Shown piece by piece: positions 49,616-61,900 of a DNA stretch of 64,000 nt. The DNA is taken from NCBI RefSeq assembly GCF_011075055.1, contig NW_025401096.1, positions 992,001-1,056,000 on the forward strand, given 5' to 3'. The notes below the pieces were generated by a model that saw only the letters and a program-made list of their open reading frames with translations, made no database searches and was not told the DNA's origin. Origin of the DNA: Mangifera indica. Lineage: Eukaryota; Streptophyta; Magnoliopsida; Sapindales; Anacardiaceae. The position numbers were made by a program, and so were the translations under genes. How positions within the stretch are numbered: the first letter of the stretch is position 1; the number at the start of each line of letters is the position of its first letter.

Positions 49616-52344
49616 TCACAAAATGAGATCATCCATGAATGGAAGCTTTATGGCTCCCAGAGCCACCAGGAGTGAGAAAGTCCATATGGGAAGAATCCAT
49701 TTAATCAACACCATCAGAATTCCTTTTCCTGCAAAAATAAACACACAAACGTCAAATTTGAAACACCAGTAAACTTCTCCCCAGCTCCAATGGAAAACTG
49801 CAGAATTTTGTTCTTTGAAGTTGCAGGCGCCATGCCTGTTAAGGGGAGAGTAAGTTTTAAAAAACAATAAAACCACATGCATTTTGAACCAATACTAAAT
49901 TGGGTGTCATTAATGATATATCATTATATGATTAATTAATTTTAAATTAAGTATAAAATAATGATGTCATATTATAGTTGATACCCAAATAATGTTGCTC
50001 TTAAAAGATACATGGATATCTACAACTAGGAATTTTTTTATACATTCTTAGTCTACTGAATTTTTCTGATTCACCTTAAAAGAGTGAGATCATGATCGGT
50101 TAAAAAATAATTTAATTTTATATTTCATCTGATCGGACTAAAACTCGATTACTCAAATCGATTTAAACTCTACTCATTTGATCCAAGCTCAAATTCTCCA
50201 AATCGAATCTACCCTTAGTTACTACAAACCTTTTTATATCAATGTCTCCACTAAAATAAACTGTGGAATTAGATTTTTTAATATCCCTAGAGATTCTTTC
50301 TAAATAGAGGTGGATTTGAACTGAACTAATTCGGCTCGAATGGATATTTAATTTGATTCAAACCGAATTTGAGTTGAAATTTTAGTTCGATAGTTCAACT
50401 ATAGTTTGACTTGAATTCTCCTCCACTGATACTACTCGTCTTATTAATTATACAATTTATCCTATCAGCGATATTATCTATCTTGTTAATAACACTATTT
50501 ATCCCACCGAGAATAATATTCCTCTAATTGACAACCTTCTGTTGACATCTTTGACTAGTTTAAATTTGGTTCGAATATGATTTGAACTGAATTTGAGATC
50601 CGCATGTTTAGGCTTGACTTGACTCGAATCCAATCATATTTCTATATATGGTGTGATGTTGCAAGACAGCCAACCAATAAGCCCATATTTAGGCCGGCAG
50701 TGTCGCAACAAGACGCTCAGAAGGATTTTTTTTCTTGCAATACTACTATACTAGGAAAATCTTGATTGGTTAACTTTCAAGCCTTCAAACGTCTTCTTGA
50801 TGAGCAACATGAAGAGAAAATCATGTAAAAAAACAGAGTGAAAGATTGAAGAAAGAAGAGAAAATGAATACTGGAGGATTGAAGCGGTTTCTCAGCATGT
50901 TCAGAAAGCCACTCTCCCGTCTCACGAAGCTGCTTCTGGACTGCTCCTTCAAATACACCACTAAAATCTGGCAAAATCCCATAAAACACTACCTTTTTCT
51001 GCTTCTCCTTTAAGTCCCTGTACAAATCATTAAAAATAAAATTCCAACGTTTAGAGGCGCTGCCAACAAATAGATAATAATTTCAGCAACATTATCAGAA
51101 AATTCACGCAATATTATATTCCAAATTTCGAAAAATAATAATCTTAACAAAATTACTAGCATAGCTGAATTACCCATCACTTCGTCTATAAGATCTAACA
51201 CACAGGTGTTGCTACCCATCGAGTGGTGCAGGTGTGCTCCTGGGTGAGAGGACAGAACCCAAAGACCCGTAAAGTGGTTTTAACTTGAGCCATGAACAAC
51301 TGTTTCAGAAGTTCTCAAGTTTTCTTAGGAATAAGAATCACGAGTTTGTTTACAAAAAAAAACAATAGTATATAAACTAGGTTTGGATCCAATCCAAACC
51401 AAACCAACTAGGCTTGACTTGATATTCAGTTTGGTTTGGATTGAATTTGTATTGAAACTTTAGCTCAACACCCCGGCTCGAATTTGACTAAAATCCCCTC
51501 TGACAATTCATCTTGCAGGGGACATATTCTATCAATTCGAACAAACTTAAACTAACTACTATAAATTCAAGTTAGAACTCAAATATGAACATATTTGGGC
51601 TTGACTCAATTTGAATACAGAAATAATATAAACACGTTAAAGTTAAGAATTCATTAGTAAACACATTTAGATTGTAACACGAGATGAAAAGATATATATG
51701 TGTGTGTATTTTGATAACAGAAGATCCCACTCATATTTGTTGGACGAATAAACTCAAGGCATAAAGTTTCACGAATGCAACAGAGACTTGAACCCAAATT
51801 GAGCATTAAAAGTTCTACTGCATCACCAATTTTGCTAACCGTGGCTCAGAAAAGATAAGATATTATATTTGTTTTATTGATTTCACAAACTCTCTGGTTC
51901 GTTAGTTAAAAAAAAACCTCTCACTTTTCCCCTGGTTAATCTTGGTTCACAATTAACAGATTCATCTGGGTAATGTTACATCCCCAGAACCAGAACAGAT
52001 TCCTTATGATAAAATGCTACAATATGTAGCCGACAATGTTACCAATAATACTATTATTAGGAGTTTCAATTTATTAACTTTTAGAAAATCACTTTCAAAA
52101 ATGAAGATTGAGAAAGAGTCAAAGGAACTTGCCTGGGTTCATTGTCACGAAAAGTGCCGGCACCGATGGCTCTTTCAACCTCCATAAGTTGGAGCTGTTT
52201 CTGCAGATACGAGTTATTTTTTCTGGGAATTCTAGGTTTAGGTGAATGGGTATTTCTAGGATTTTCGGTTTGAGGAGAAGTAGAAGAAGAGTTGTTGGTG
52301 AGAGAAGCAACAGTTGAGAAATGGCAGGAGGATAAGCAATACAT
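49616..52344 (-). CDS. CRR3: NDH-complex factor CRR3, chloroplast-targeted
   Basis: Three exons (52344-52133, 51017-50872, 49728-49616) give 156 residues. Residues 1-45 are Ser/Thr/Pro-rich with few acidic residues, as in plastid transit peptides. The conserved part has Phe-Tyr-Gly-Ile-Leu-Pro-Asp-Phe-Ser-Gly and an Arg-Glu-Thr-Gly-Glu-Trp-Leu block (~76-105), then a single membrane helix at ~124-147 and a short C-terminus ending Met-Asp-Asp-Leu-Ile-Leu. Arabidopsis CRR3 (At2g01590) is a thylakoid protein needed to accumulate the NDH complex in chlororespiration and cyclic electron flow. Intron 1 uses a GC donor (exon-AG|GCAAGT, 52132): the nearby GT would put exon 2 out of frame. Intron 2 is GT-AG. 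It is a direct neighbour of the ANTH gene. Confidence 0.88.
50305..50640. repeat. Dispersed non-coding repeat, within CRR3 upstream intron region
   Basis: A ~335-bp segment beginning aggtggatttgaactgaac and ending gacttgactcgaatccaatc. It shares the theme ttcgata, then attgttcatt-like words and actatttat(c/t) with copies at ~505-770, 27108-27400, 48415-48620 and 48931-49200. It lies in intron 2 of CRR3 (50871-49729). The class (SINE or MITE) is undetermined. Confidence 0.5.
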
Positions 52345-52926
52345 GATGGAGGAGTTTTAGCGTCTGGTTTCTGTTGAAGAAAGTGAACCCTGGTTGGAAA
52401 ATAAATATCTTGAAATTATATTAAAAGGATTTGGAGTACAACATTTGTAGCACAAGGTACAATATCTCATATGCATCTGTTCACACCTGGACAAAGATAT
52501 TTAACGTGTATCTACCGAAATTCTGAAATTGGGATATTTAATGTTAATATACCAGTTCCGGGTGTATAATTGATGAAATATTATTATATAATTAAATAAT
52601 TTTAAATTAAAAATAAAATAATATTTAATTATATAATAATATATTATTATTTATTTATAAATTTATATTTATTATTTATATCTACAATATTATTAATATT
52701 ATTTAGTAAAATAAAATGGAAAGGCAATTAATAATACACCATTTAACTGTAGTGGATTGATGTGATTTCAATTGAAATTACATCATTTTAATATAGTTTT
52801 GGTCAAAATTTTAATATAATTGTAGTTGGAATCGTACCACAATGGTGTAATTTTGATTAAATTAGATCACTTTGATATGATTTCAATGAAATCGCATCAT
52901 TATAAGGTGATTTTAACCATATTTTC

Positions 52927-53298
52927 TGTTGAGAATAAATGAATGTTATGATCAAATTCTATGAATTCTATAAATAAGGATTTTGTGTACCCGTATTAAT
53001 TTTCGATGAAACGTCTTCGAATACTGTATAAGGTGTTGATGTTAGTCTATTTTCACGACATCATTTGCCCACGTATTGCTTTTCATTTTGGGAGACGAAT
53101 TTACTGTGTATTTTTGGTTTTTGCAGAAGAAGAGAGGAGAGACCTTTTTTTTTTTAAAATAACGTAATTCTCAATGAGGAGGCAGTTTGGATAATTTATA
53201 TATGTTTAATTGCCCTCCAACTCCTTCTCATAACTACCCATGACAGTTATATTAAACCAGGTCAGGTCGATCTGTCATGGGTAGACCCGTAACCAATA
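52927..53298 (-). mobile_element. Ty1/copia 3' LTR (minus strand)
   Basis: Read on the minus strand, a purine tract gtgagtgggagat (~53298-53310) is followed by a ~372-bp unit that ends ctcaaca at 52927. This is the polypurine tract and LTR end typical of plant copia elements. The LTR start reads TA instead of TG, consistent with decay. It contains a pair of inverted words around ctgtcatgggta, and a CT-rich leader-like part. The partner LTR is not in the window. Confidence 0.55.
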
Positions 53299-55900
53299 TC
53301 TCCCACTCACACATGACGAAAGACCTGAACCAAATACTTAGCTACATAAATCTCATATAGCGGTACGTTTCATACTTACAAATGTGTCATGCGACCTCGC
53401 GAGTAACCTGCACTTGGGAGCTAAATACTATACATCTGTTAGGAATAGCATAGCCGCTTCAATCCGAATAAAACAAAAATAAAGTGTTAGGCTCCCAGCA
53501 CCCCAAACTTATTCGATAGCACTAACTTCCTTTAATCTTTCATTTATCATTGTGTTATTTTTTTATGTATCCATGATCAAGTCTAATCTCCATATGAGTG
53601 ATATGATCGGCCGACCAATGGACACACGTAATAAATAAGTCTTCCTCTTCTATTCGAAATTCTCAATTTAAATTTAGCTACTTTTCTAGTCATGTTCTAT
53701 AGACCGAATCATGCGTGGTCATATGTTTCAAGTTAAGATAACAACACTAGAAGTAAATATCGAACAACAGTAAAGAGTCAAAGGGTATCAACATGAGGTA
53801 ATCCTCATAAAGTCTCACACAGTGAGGGAGCAGGGATTCATCCTCTCACTACTTTAACTAGTCGTCTTACTTATGCACATATGGTATGAATCATGTGCTA
53901 CAGTGTGTATTTTCTCAAATGTCATTCACAACACTGTACAGATCTTAGTTCAGTCACTACACCCAGCGTCTAACCTGAGTTCTTAATCATCTTCACACTT
54001 GAAGTTATTTATCTATATTAGGAACTCATATCTGACATTCACAAGTTATTTAGACGTGGGGAATCCAAATCGATCATTTTCAAATGTATTTATTCATGAC
54101 TTCATCTTGATCAATCATCAAGGCGACATTTTTATTTCAATAAATCTTTTCTTAAAAAATTTATCTCTCATTGGTATACTCTTTCAGCATCACATTTCTC
54201 AAGAATAATGTTTCATCTTTGTTCGCTCTTTCAACGCCAAAGGCGATTGCTCGTGTGAGTAAGTCAATCTCTAACTTGTGTGACATTACAATCTTGTTAA
54301 GCTAAAAACGATGTTAATGCAGTGAAAACCCAAAAATTTTGGGACGTAAGTTCAAAACATAAAATAAACTTAAATTTATGGTTTTCGATGTTGTGTCACC
54401 GGTACAATATATAAGCTCAACATTTATCAATCATAGTCTACGCAATCTAAGAAATTTAACATGTGCAATAAATACTTTTCTTGGAACAATCTTGATCAAA
54501 GGATCAGTGACCATACAATGCGTAGAATTATATTGTACATTCATTTTCCTCTTAGAAATGGAGTCTTTTATTATGTTGTGTCTAGTGTCGATACGTTTGG
54601 TTATCTTATAACAATTTAGAATCTTTTATTTCAACAGACAACCATTGCTCCAACAATATTATCTTGTTTACTCAGATTCACGAAGAATCTTCTTAACCAA
54701 ATAGTTTCTTGCATATTTACTGAACAGGTTATATACTAGGCTTCCGATGTGGATACAGCTACGCATCTCTGTTTCTTATCACTCCAAGATATAGGCCCTT
54801 TTGGAGTAAGAAAATTTAGCCATAATTTAATTTGCGTTGGTTTAAAAACACTTCCCCAACTAGCATCTCAATAGTCAATCAAAAACAAATTTGATCTTTA
54901 ATCACATAATCAATCATCCATAGAGCTTCTTAAATATCAAAATTCTATATACAGTCTTCCAATGCTCTTTCAACATTTACTTATATCGACTAACCAGCCC
55001 AATAACAAAAATAAATATCTGGACATGTACGCACCATAGCATACATAATACATCTGATGGCATTTGAATAGGTAACCTTTGACATTTCTCTGCTTCTATC
55101 TTAAGTTTTGAGACATATCTCTTTTGGCTCAACAATTCGTCATTTAACACATGAATATCATCGAGTTCACAGTATACCATATTGGATTGTTCTAAAACCT
55201 TTTGAATATTATGCTCTTATAATAGAGTCAAAAGTTTCTTTGAACAATTCCTCTAAATATAAATTCACAATATGTGATTTGTTTTTCCACATCCTGCAAG
55301 TCAAAAAATATGGACAACCATCCTTTGATGACTATCACTTCAAATTATTTCTCGCTATCTATACATCATCACACATATTAATAGAATTATAAATTTTTCA
55401 TCAGATTTTGTCACATAAACATGATGGTCTTGATTAATCATTACAAAGTCATAAGGTATTAACACTTATGAAATCATTTCAAATTTCAAGTACCAGTATC
55501 TGGATGACAGTTTTAGGTTATTCAATGTCTTTGAAGCTCGCATACTTTACACTTCAAACCTATAACAACGAGAGTTATATGTCATTTCATATAGATTTCT
55601 TTGTCAAGTTTTCCACTAAAGAAAATTGTCTTAACATTCATCTGGTGTAATTCTAAATTCAAATGTGTTATTACAGCTAGAATTAAACATATTGAAGTAA
55701 ATCTTATAAATGACAAACATATTCTTCTACACAATCTATACCTTCTCATTAGGTATAGATTTTCGCTATAAAGTGAAATTATATCTATTTATTAAGTCAT
55801 CTGTCTTACGACTAATTCAGGAAACTCATTCATTCTCAATGAATTTTCGATCTAGCGGTAAGTCAACCAAAACCTAGAATTTGTTTGTTTTTTTTGTATT
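53299..55900 (-). mobile_element. Decayed Ty1/copia internal region (RT and RNase H)
   Basis: Minus-strand reading shows copia polymerase blocks in broken frames. RT is at ~55200-55890, including a Leu-His-Gln-Met-Asn-Val-Lys-Thr block near 55640-55665 (family consensus has Asp after Met). Connection and RNase H lie at ~54400-55200, with an open part at 54977-55180 that ends in Gly-Leu-Val-Ser-Arg-Tyr. The 3' untranslated part runs to the LTR. Dozens of stops make it inactive. At 55901 it passes abruptly into the tandem array. Confidence 0.75.
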
Positions 55901-58900
55901 TCATCTCTTCTTCCACTGCATTTCAAAATTTTTCTATTAAAAGATAAGATAATTATTTTAGGTTCTTCATCATCTTAGAGAGTGGTCATGAAAACCTCGT
56001 TTTTACTTCAAAAACATCACTTGAATACTTTCGGACGTCTACTCTAACACGATTGAGAATTAATGCTCCCACTATTCGAAATAAATTAAAGTTTAATTTC
56101 AATGCTCCCACTAGGTTAAGATGAATGAATAAGTAATTGAGGATCATTACTCCCACTATCCAAAATAGATTGGAACTCAATTGTATTTGCTTTCACTATT
56201 TAGAACAAGTATAAGTCTTATATCTTAAGACTCAACTAATGGTCGTTACAATATATCCATCCTCGTTCTTTTCTCATCTCATTCAGATAAACTTTTTATC
56301 AGCATCATCCCTATTTAGAAAAATATCATCTATGAATGTAGTATCTCTAATACAAGTTTAGTTAATCTTTCAACGGAATCCTTCTTAATGAACACATACC
56401 CTTTAGAGTGTTCAACGTATCTGATAAAGATACATTCATTTCTTCTCAGTCCTAATTGTTCAAATTTATGAAAAAAGTTATGGATAGACATTGCTAACCA
56501 CTAAGGTTGCTATCAATTAACTTAGATTTTCTACCTGACCATAACTCATAAGGAGTGGAAGCAACTGGATTAGTAGGCAATCGGTTAAGTACTCAAGCAG
56601 CAATTAATATCATATCATCACAAAGTGACTTGATGTTTTGCTTGCGCCTTCATTGACTTAACCATTTCCAATAGAGTTCAATTACTCTTCCCTGCTACAC
56701 TGGTTTGTTACGAAGTTTTGGAATTACTATTTATCATACTATTTTTTCATTACTCAATTCCTTGAACTTTTAGAACAAATGCTCAAAACCTCGATGAGTT
56801 CATAAAACTCTTATCTATTTTGTCTAATTGATTCTCATCTCTTCTTTCACTGCATTTCAAAATTTTTCTATTAAGAGATAAGACAATTATTTTAGGTTCT
56901 TTATCATCTTAGGGAGTGGTTATGAAAACCTCGTTTTTACTTCAAAAACGTCACTTGAATACTTTCGGATGTCTACTCCAATACGATTGAGAATTAATGC
57001 TCCCACTATTCGAAATAAATTAAAGTTTAATCTCAATGCTCCCACTAGGTTAAGATGAATGAAATAAGCAATTGAGGATCATTACTCCCACTATGCAAAA
57101 TAGATTGGAACTCAATTGTATTTGCTCTCACTATTTAGAACAAGTATAAGTCTTATATCTTAAGACTCAACTAATGGTCGTTACAATATATCCATCCTCG
57201 TTCTTTTCTCATCTCATTTAGATAAAACTTTTTATCAGCATCATCCCTATTTAGAAAAATATCCTCTATGAATGTAGTATCTCTAATACAAGTTTAGTTA
57301 ATCTTTCAACGGAATCCTTCCTAATGAACACGTACCTTTTAGAGTGTTCAACGTATCTGATAAAGATACATTCATTTCTTCTCAATCCTAATTGTTCAAA
57401 TTTATGAAAAAAGTTATGGATAGACATTGCTAACCACTAAGGTTGCTATCAATTAACTTAGATTTTCTACCTGACCATAACTCATAAGGAGTGGAAGCAA
57501 TTGGATTAGTAGGCAATCGGTTAAGTACTCAAGCAGCAATAAATATCATATCATCACAAAGTGACTTGATGTTTTGCTTGCGCCTTCATTGACTTAACCA
57601 TTTCTAATAGAGTTCAATTACTCTTCTCTGCTACACTGGTTTGTTACGAAGTTTTGGAATTACTATTTATCATACTATTTTTTCATTACTCAATTCCTTG
57701 AACTTTTAGAACAAATGCTCAAAACCTCGATGAGTTCATAAAACTCTTATCTATTTTGTCTAATTGATTCTCATCTCTTCTTTCACTGCCTTTCAAAATT
57801 TTTCTATTAAGAGAAAAGACAATTATTTTAGGTTCTTTATCATCTTAGGAAGTGGTTATGAAAACCTCGTTTTTACTTCAAAAACGTCACTTGAATACTT
57901 TCGGACGTCTACTCCAATACGATTGAGAATTAATGCTCCCACTATTCAAAATAAATTAAAGCTTAATCTCAATGCTCCCACTAGGTTAAGATGAATGAAA
58001 TAAGCAATTGAGAATCATTACTCCCACTATGCAAAATAGATTGAAACTCAATTGTATTTGCTCTCACTATTTAGAACAAGTATAAGTCTTATATCTTAAG
58101 ACTCAACTAATGGTCGTTACAATATATCCATCCTCGTTCTTTTCTCATCTCATTTACATGAAACTTTTTATCAGCATCATCCCTATTTAGAAAAATATCC
58201 TCTATGAATGTAGTATCTCTAATACAAGTTTAGTTAATCTTTCAACGGAATCCTTCCTAATGAACACGTACCCTTTAGAGTGTTCAACGTATCTGATAAA
58301 GATACATTCATTTCTTCTCAGTCCTAATTGTTCAAATTTATGAAAAAAGTTATGGATAGACATTGCTAACCACTAAGGTTGCTATCAATTAACTTAGATT
58401 TTCTACCTGACCATAACTCATAAGGAGTGGAAGCAACTGGATTAGTAGGCGATCGGTTAAGTACTCAAGCAGCAATTAATATCATATCATCACAAAGTGA
58501 CTTGATGTTTTGCTTGCGCCTTCATTGACTTAACCATTTCCAATAGAGTTCAATTACTCTTCTCTGCTACACTGGTTTGTTACGAAGTTTTGGAATTACT
58601 ATTTATCATACTATTTTTTCATTACTCAATTCCTTGAACTTTTAGAACAAATGCTCAAAACCTCGATGAGTTCATAAAACTCTTATCTATTTTGTCTAAT
58701 TGATTCTCATCTCTTCTTTCACTGCATTTTAAAATTTTTCTATTAAGAGATAAGACAATTATTTTAGGTTCTTTATCATCTTAGGGAGTGGTTATGAAAA
58801 CCTCGTTTTTACTTCAAAAACGTCACTTGAATACTTTCGAACGTCTACTCCAATACGATTTAGAATTAATGCTCCCACTATTCGAAATAAATTAAAGTTT

Positions 58901-61900
58901 AATCTCAATGCTCCCACTAGGTTAAGATGAATGAAATAAGCAATTGAGAATCATTACTCCCACTATGCAAAATAGATTGAAACTCAATTGTATTTGCTCT
59001 CACTATTTAGAACAAGTATAAGTCTTATATCTTAAGACTCAACTAATGGTCGTTACAATATATCCATCCTCGTTCTTTTCTCATCTCATTTACATGAAAC
59101 TTTTTATCAGCATCATCCCTATTTAGAAAAATATCCTCTATGAATGTAGTATCTCTAATACAAGTTTAGTTAATCTTTCAACGGATCCTTCCTAATGAAC
59201 ACGTACCCTTTAGAGTGTTCAACGTATCTGATAAAGATACATTCATTTCTTCTCAGTCCTAATTGTTCAAATTTATGAAAAAAGTTATGGATAGACATTG
59301 CTAACCACTAAGGTTGCTATCAATTAACTTAGATTTTCTACCTGACCATAACTCATAAGGAGTGGAAGCAACTGGATTAGTAGGCGATCGGTTAAGTACT
59401 CAAGCAGCAATTAATATCATATCATCACAAAGTGACTTGATGTTTTGCTTGCGCCTTCATTGACTTAACCATTTCCAATAGAGTTCAATTACTCTTCTCT
59501 GCTACACTGGTTTGTTACGAAGTTTTGGAATTACTATTTATCATACTATTTTTGCATTACTCAATTCCTTGAACTTTTAGAACAAATGCTCAAAACCTCG
59601 ATGAGTTTATAAAACTCTTATCTATTTTGTCTAATTGATTCTCATCTCTTCTTTCACTGCATTTTAAAATTTTTCTATTAAGAGATAAGACAATTATTTT
59701 AGGTTCTTTATCATCTTAGGGAGTGGTTATGAAAACCTCGTTTTTACTTCAAAAACGTCACTTGAATACTTTCGGACGTCTACTCCAATACGATTTAGAA
59801 TTAATGCTCCCACTATTCGAAATAAATTAAAGTTTAATCTCAATGCTCCCACTAGGTTAAGATGAATGAAATAAGCAATTGAGAATCATTACTCCCACTA
59901 TGCAAAATAGATTGAAACTCAATTGTATTTGCTCTCACTATTTAGAACAAGTATAAGTCTTATATCTTAAGACTCAACTAATGGTCGTTACAATATATCC
60001 ATCCTCGTTCTTTTCTCATCTCATTTACATGAAACTTTTTATCAGCATCATCCCTATTTAGAAAAATATCCTCTATGAATGTAGTATCTCTAATACAAGT
60101 TTAGTTAATCTTTCAACGGAATCCTTCCTAATGAACACGTACCCTTTAGAGTGTTCAACGTATCTGATAAAGATACATTCATTTCTTCTCAGTCCTAATT
60201 GTTCAAATTTATGAAAAAAGTTATGGATAGACATTGCTAACCACTAAGGTTGCTATCAATTAACTTAGATTTTCTACCTGACCATAACTCATAAGGAGTG
60301 GAAGCAACTGGATTAGTAGGCGATCGGTTAAGTACTCAAGCAGCAATTAATATCATATCATCACAAAGTGACTTGATGTTTTGCTTGCGCCTTCATTGAC
60401 TTAACCATTTCCAATAGAGTTCAATTACTCTTCTCTGCTACACTGGTTTGTTACGAAGTTTTGGAATTACTATTTATCATACTATTTTTTCATTACTCAA
60501 TTCCTTGAACTTTTAGAACAAATGCTCAAAACCTCGATGAGTTCATAAAACTCTTATCTATTTTGTCTAATTGATTCTCATCTCTTCTTTCACTGCATTT
60601 TAAAATTTTTCTATTAAGAGATAAGACAATTATTTTAGGTTCTTTATCATCTTAGGGAGTGGTTATGAAAACCTCGTTTTTACTTCAAAAACGTCACTTG
60701 AATACTTTCGAACGTCTACTCCAATACGATTTAGAATTAATGCTCCCACTATTCGAAATAAATTAAAGTTTAATCTCAATGCTCCCACTAGGTTAAGATG
60801 AATGAAATAAGCAATTGAGAATCATTACTCCCACTATGCAAAATAGATTGAAACTCAATTGTATTTGCTCTCACTATTTAGAACAAGTATAAGTCTTATA
60901 TCTTAAGACTCAACTAATGGTCGTTACAATATATCCATCCTCGTTCTTTTCTCATCTCATTTACATGAAACTTTTTATCAGCATCATCCCTATTTAGAAA
61001 AATATCCTCTATGAATGTAGTATCTCTAATACAAGTTTAGTTAATCTTTCAACGGATCCTTCCTAATGAACACGTACCCTTTAGAGTGTTCAACGTATCT
61101 GATAAAGATACATTCATTTCTTCTCAGTCCTAATTGTTCAAATTTATGAAAAAAGTTATGGATAGACATTGCTAACCACTAAGGTTGCTATCAATTAACT
61201 TAGATTTTCTACCTGACCATAACTCATAAGGAGTGGAAGCAACTGGATTAGTAGGCGATCGGTTAAGTACTCAAGCAGCAATTAATATCATATCATCACA
61301 AAGTGACTTGATGTTTTGCTTGCGCCTTCATTGACTTAACCATTTCCAATAGAGTTCAATTACTCTTCTCTGCTACACTGGTTTGTTACGAAGTTTTGGA
61401 ATTACTATTTATCATACTATTTTTGCATTACTCAATTCCTTGAACTTTTAGAACAAATGCTCAAAACCTCGATGAGTTTATAAAACTCTTATCTATTTTG
61501 TCTAATTGATTCTCATCTCTTCTTTCACTGCATTTTAAAATTTTTCTATTAAGAGATAAGACAATTATTTTAGGTTCTTTATCATCTTAGGGAGTGGTTA
61601 TGAAAACCTCGTTTTTACTTCAAAAACGTCACTTGAATACTTTCGGACGTCTACTCCAATACGATTTAGAATTAATGCTCCCACTATTCGAAATAAATTA
61701 AAGTTTAATCTCAATGCTCCCACTAGGTTAAGATGAATGAAATAAGCAATTGAGAATCATTACTCCCACTATGCAAAATAGATTGAAACTCAATTGTATT
61801 TGCTCTCACTATTTAGAACAAGTATAAGTCTTATATCTTAAGACTCAACTAATGGTCGTTACAATATATCCATCCTCGTTCTTTTCTCATCTCATTTACA

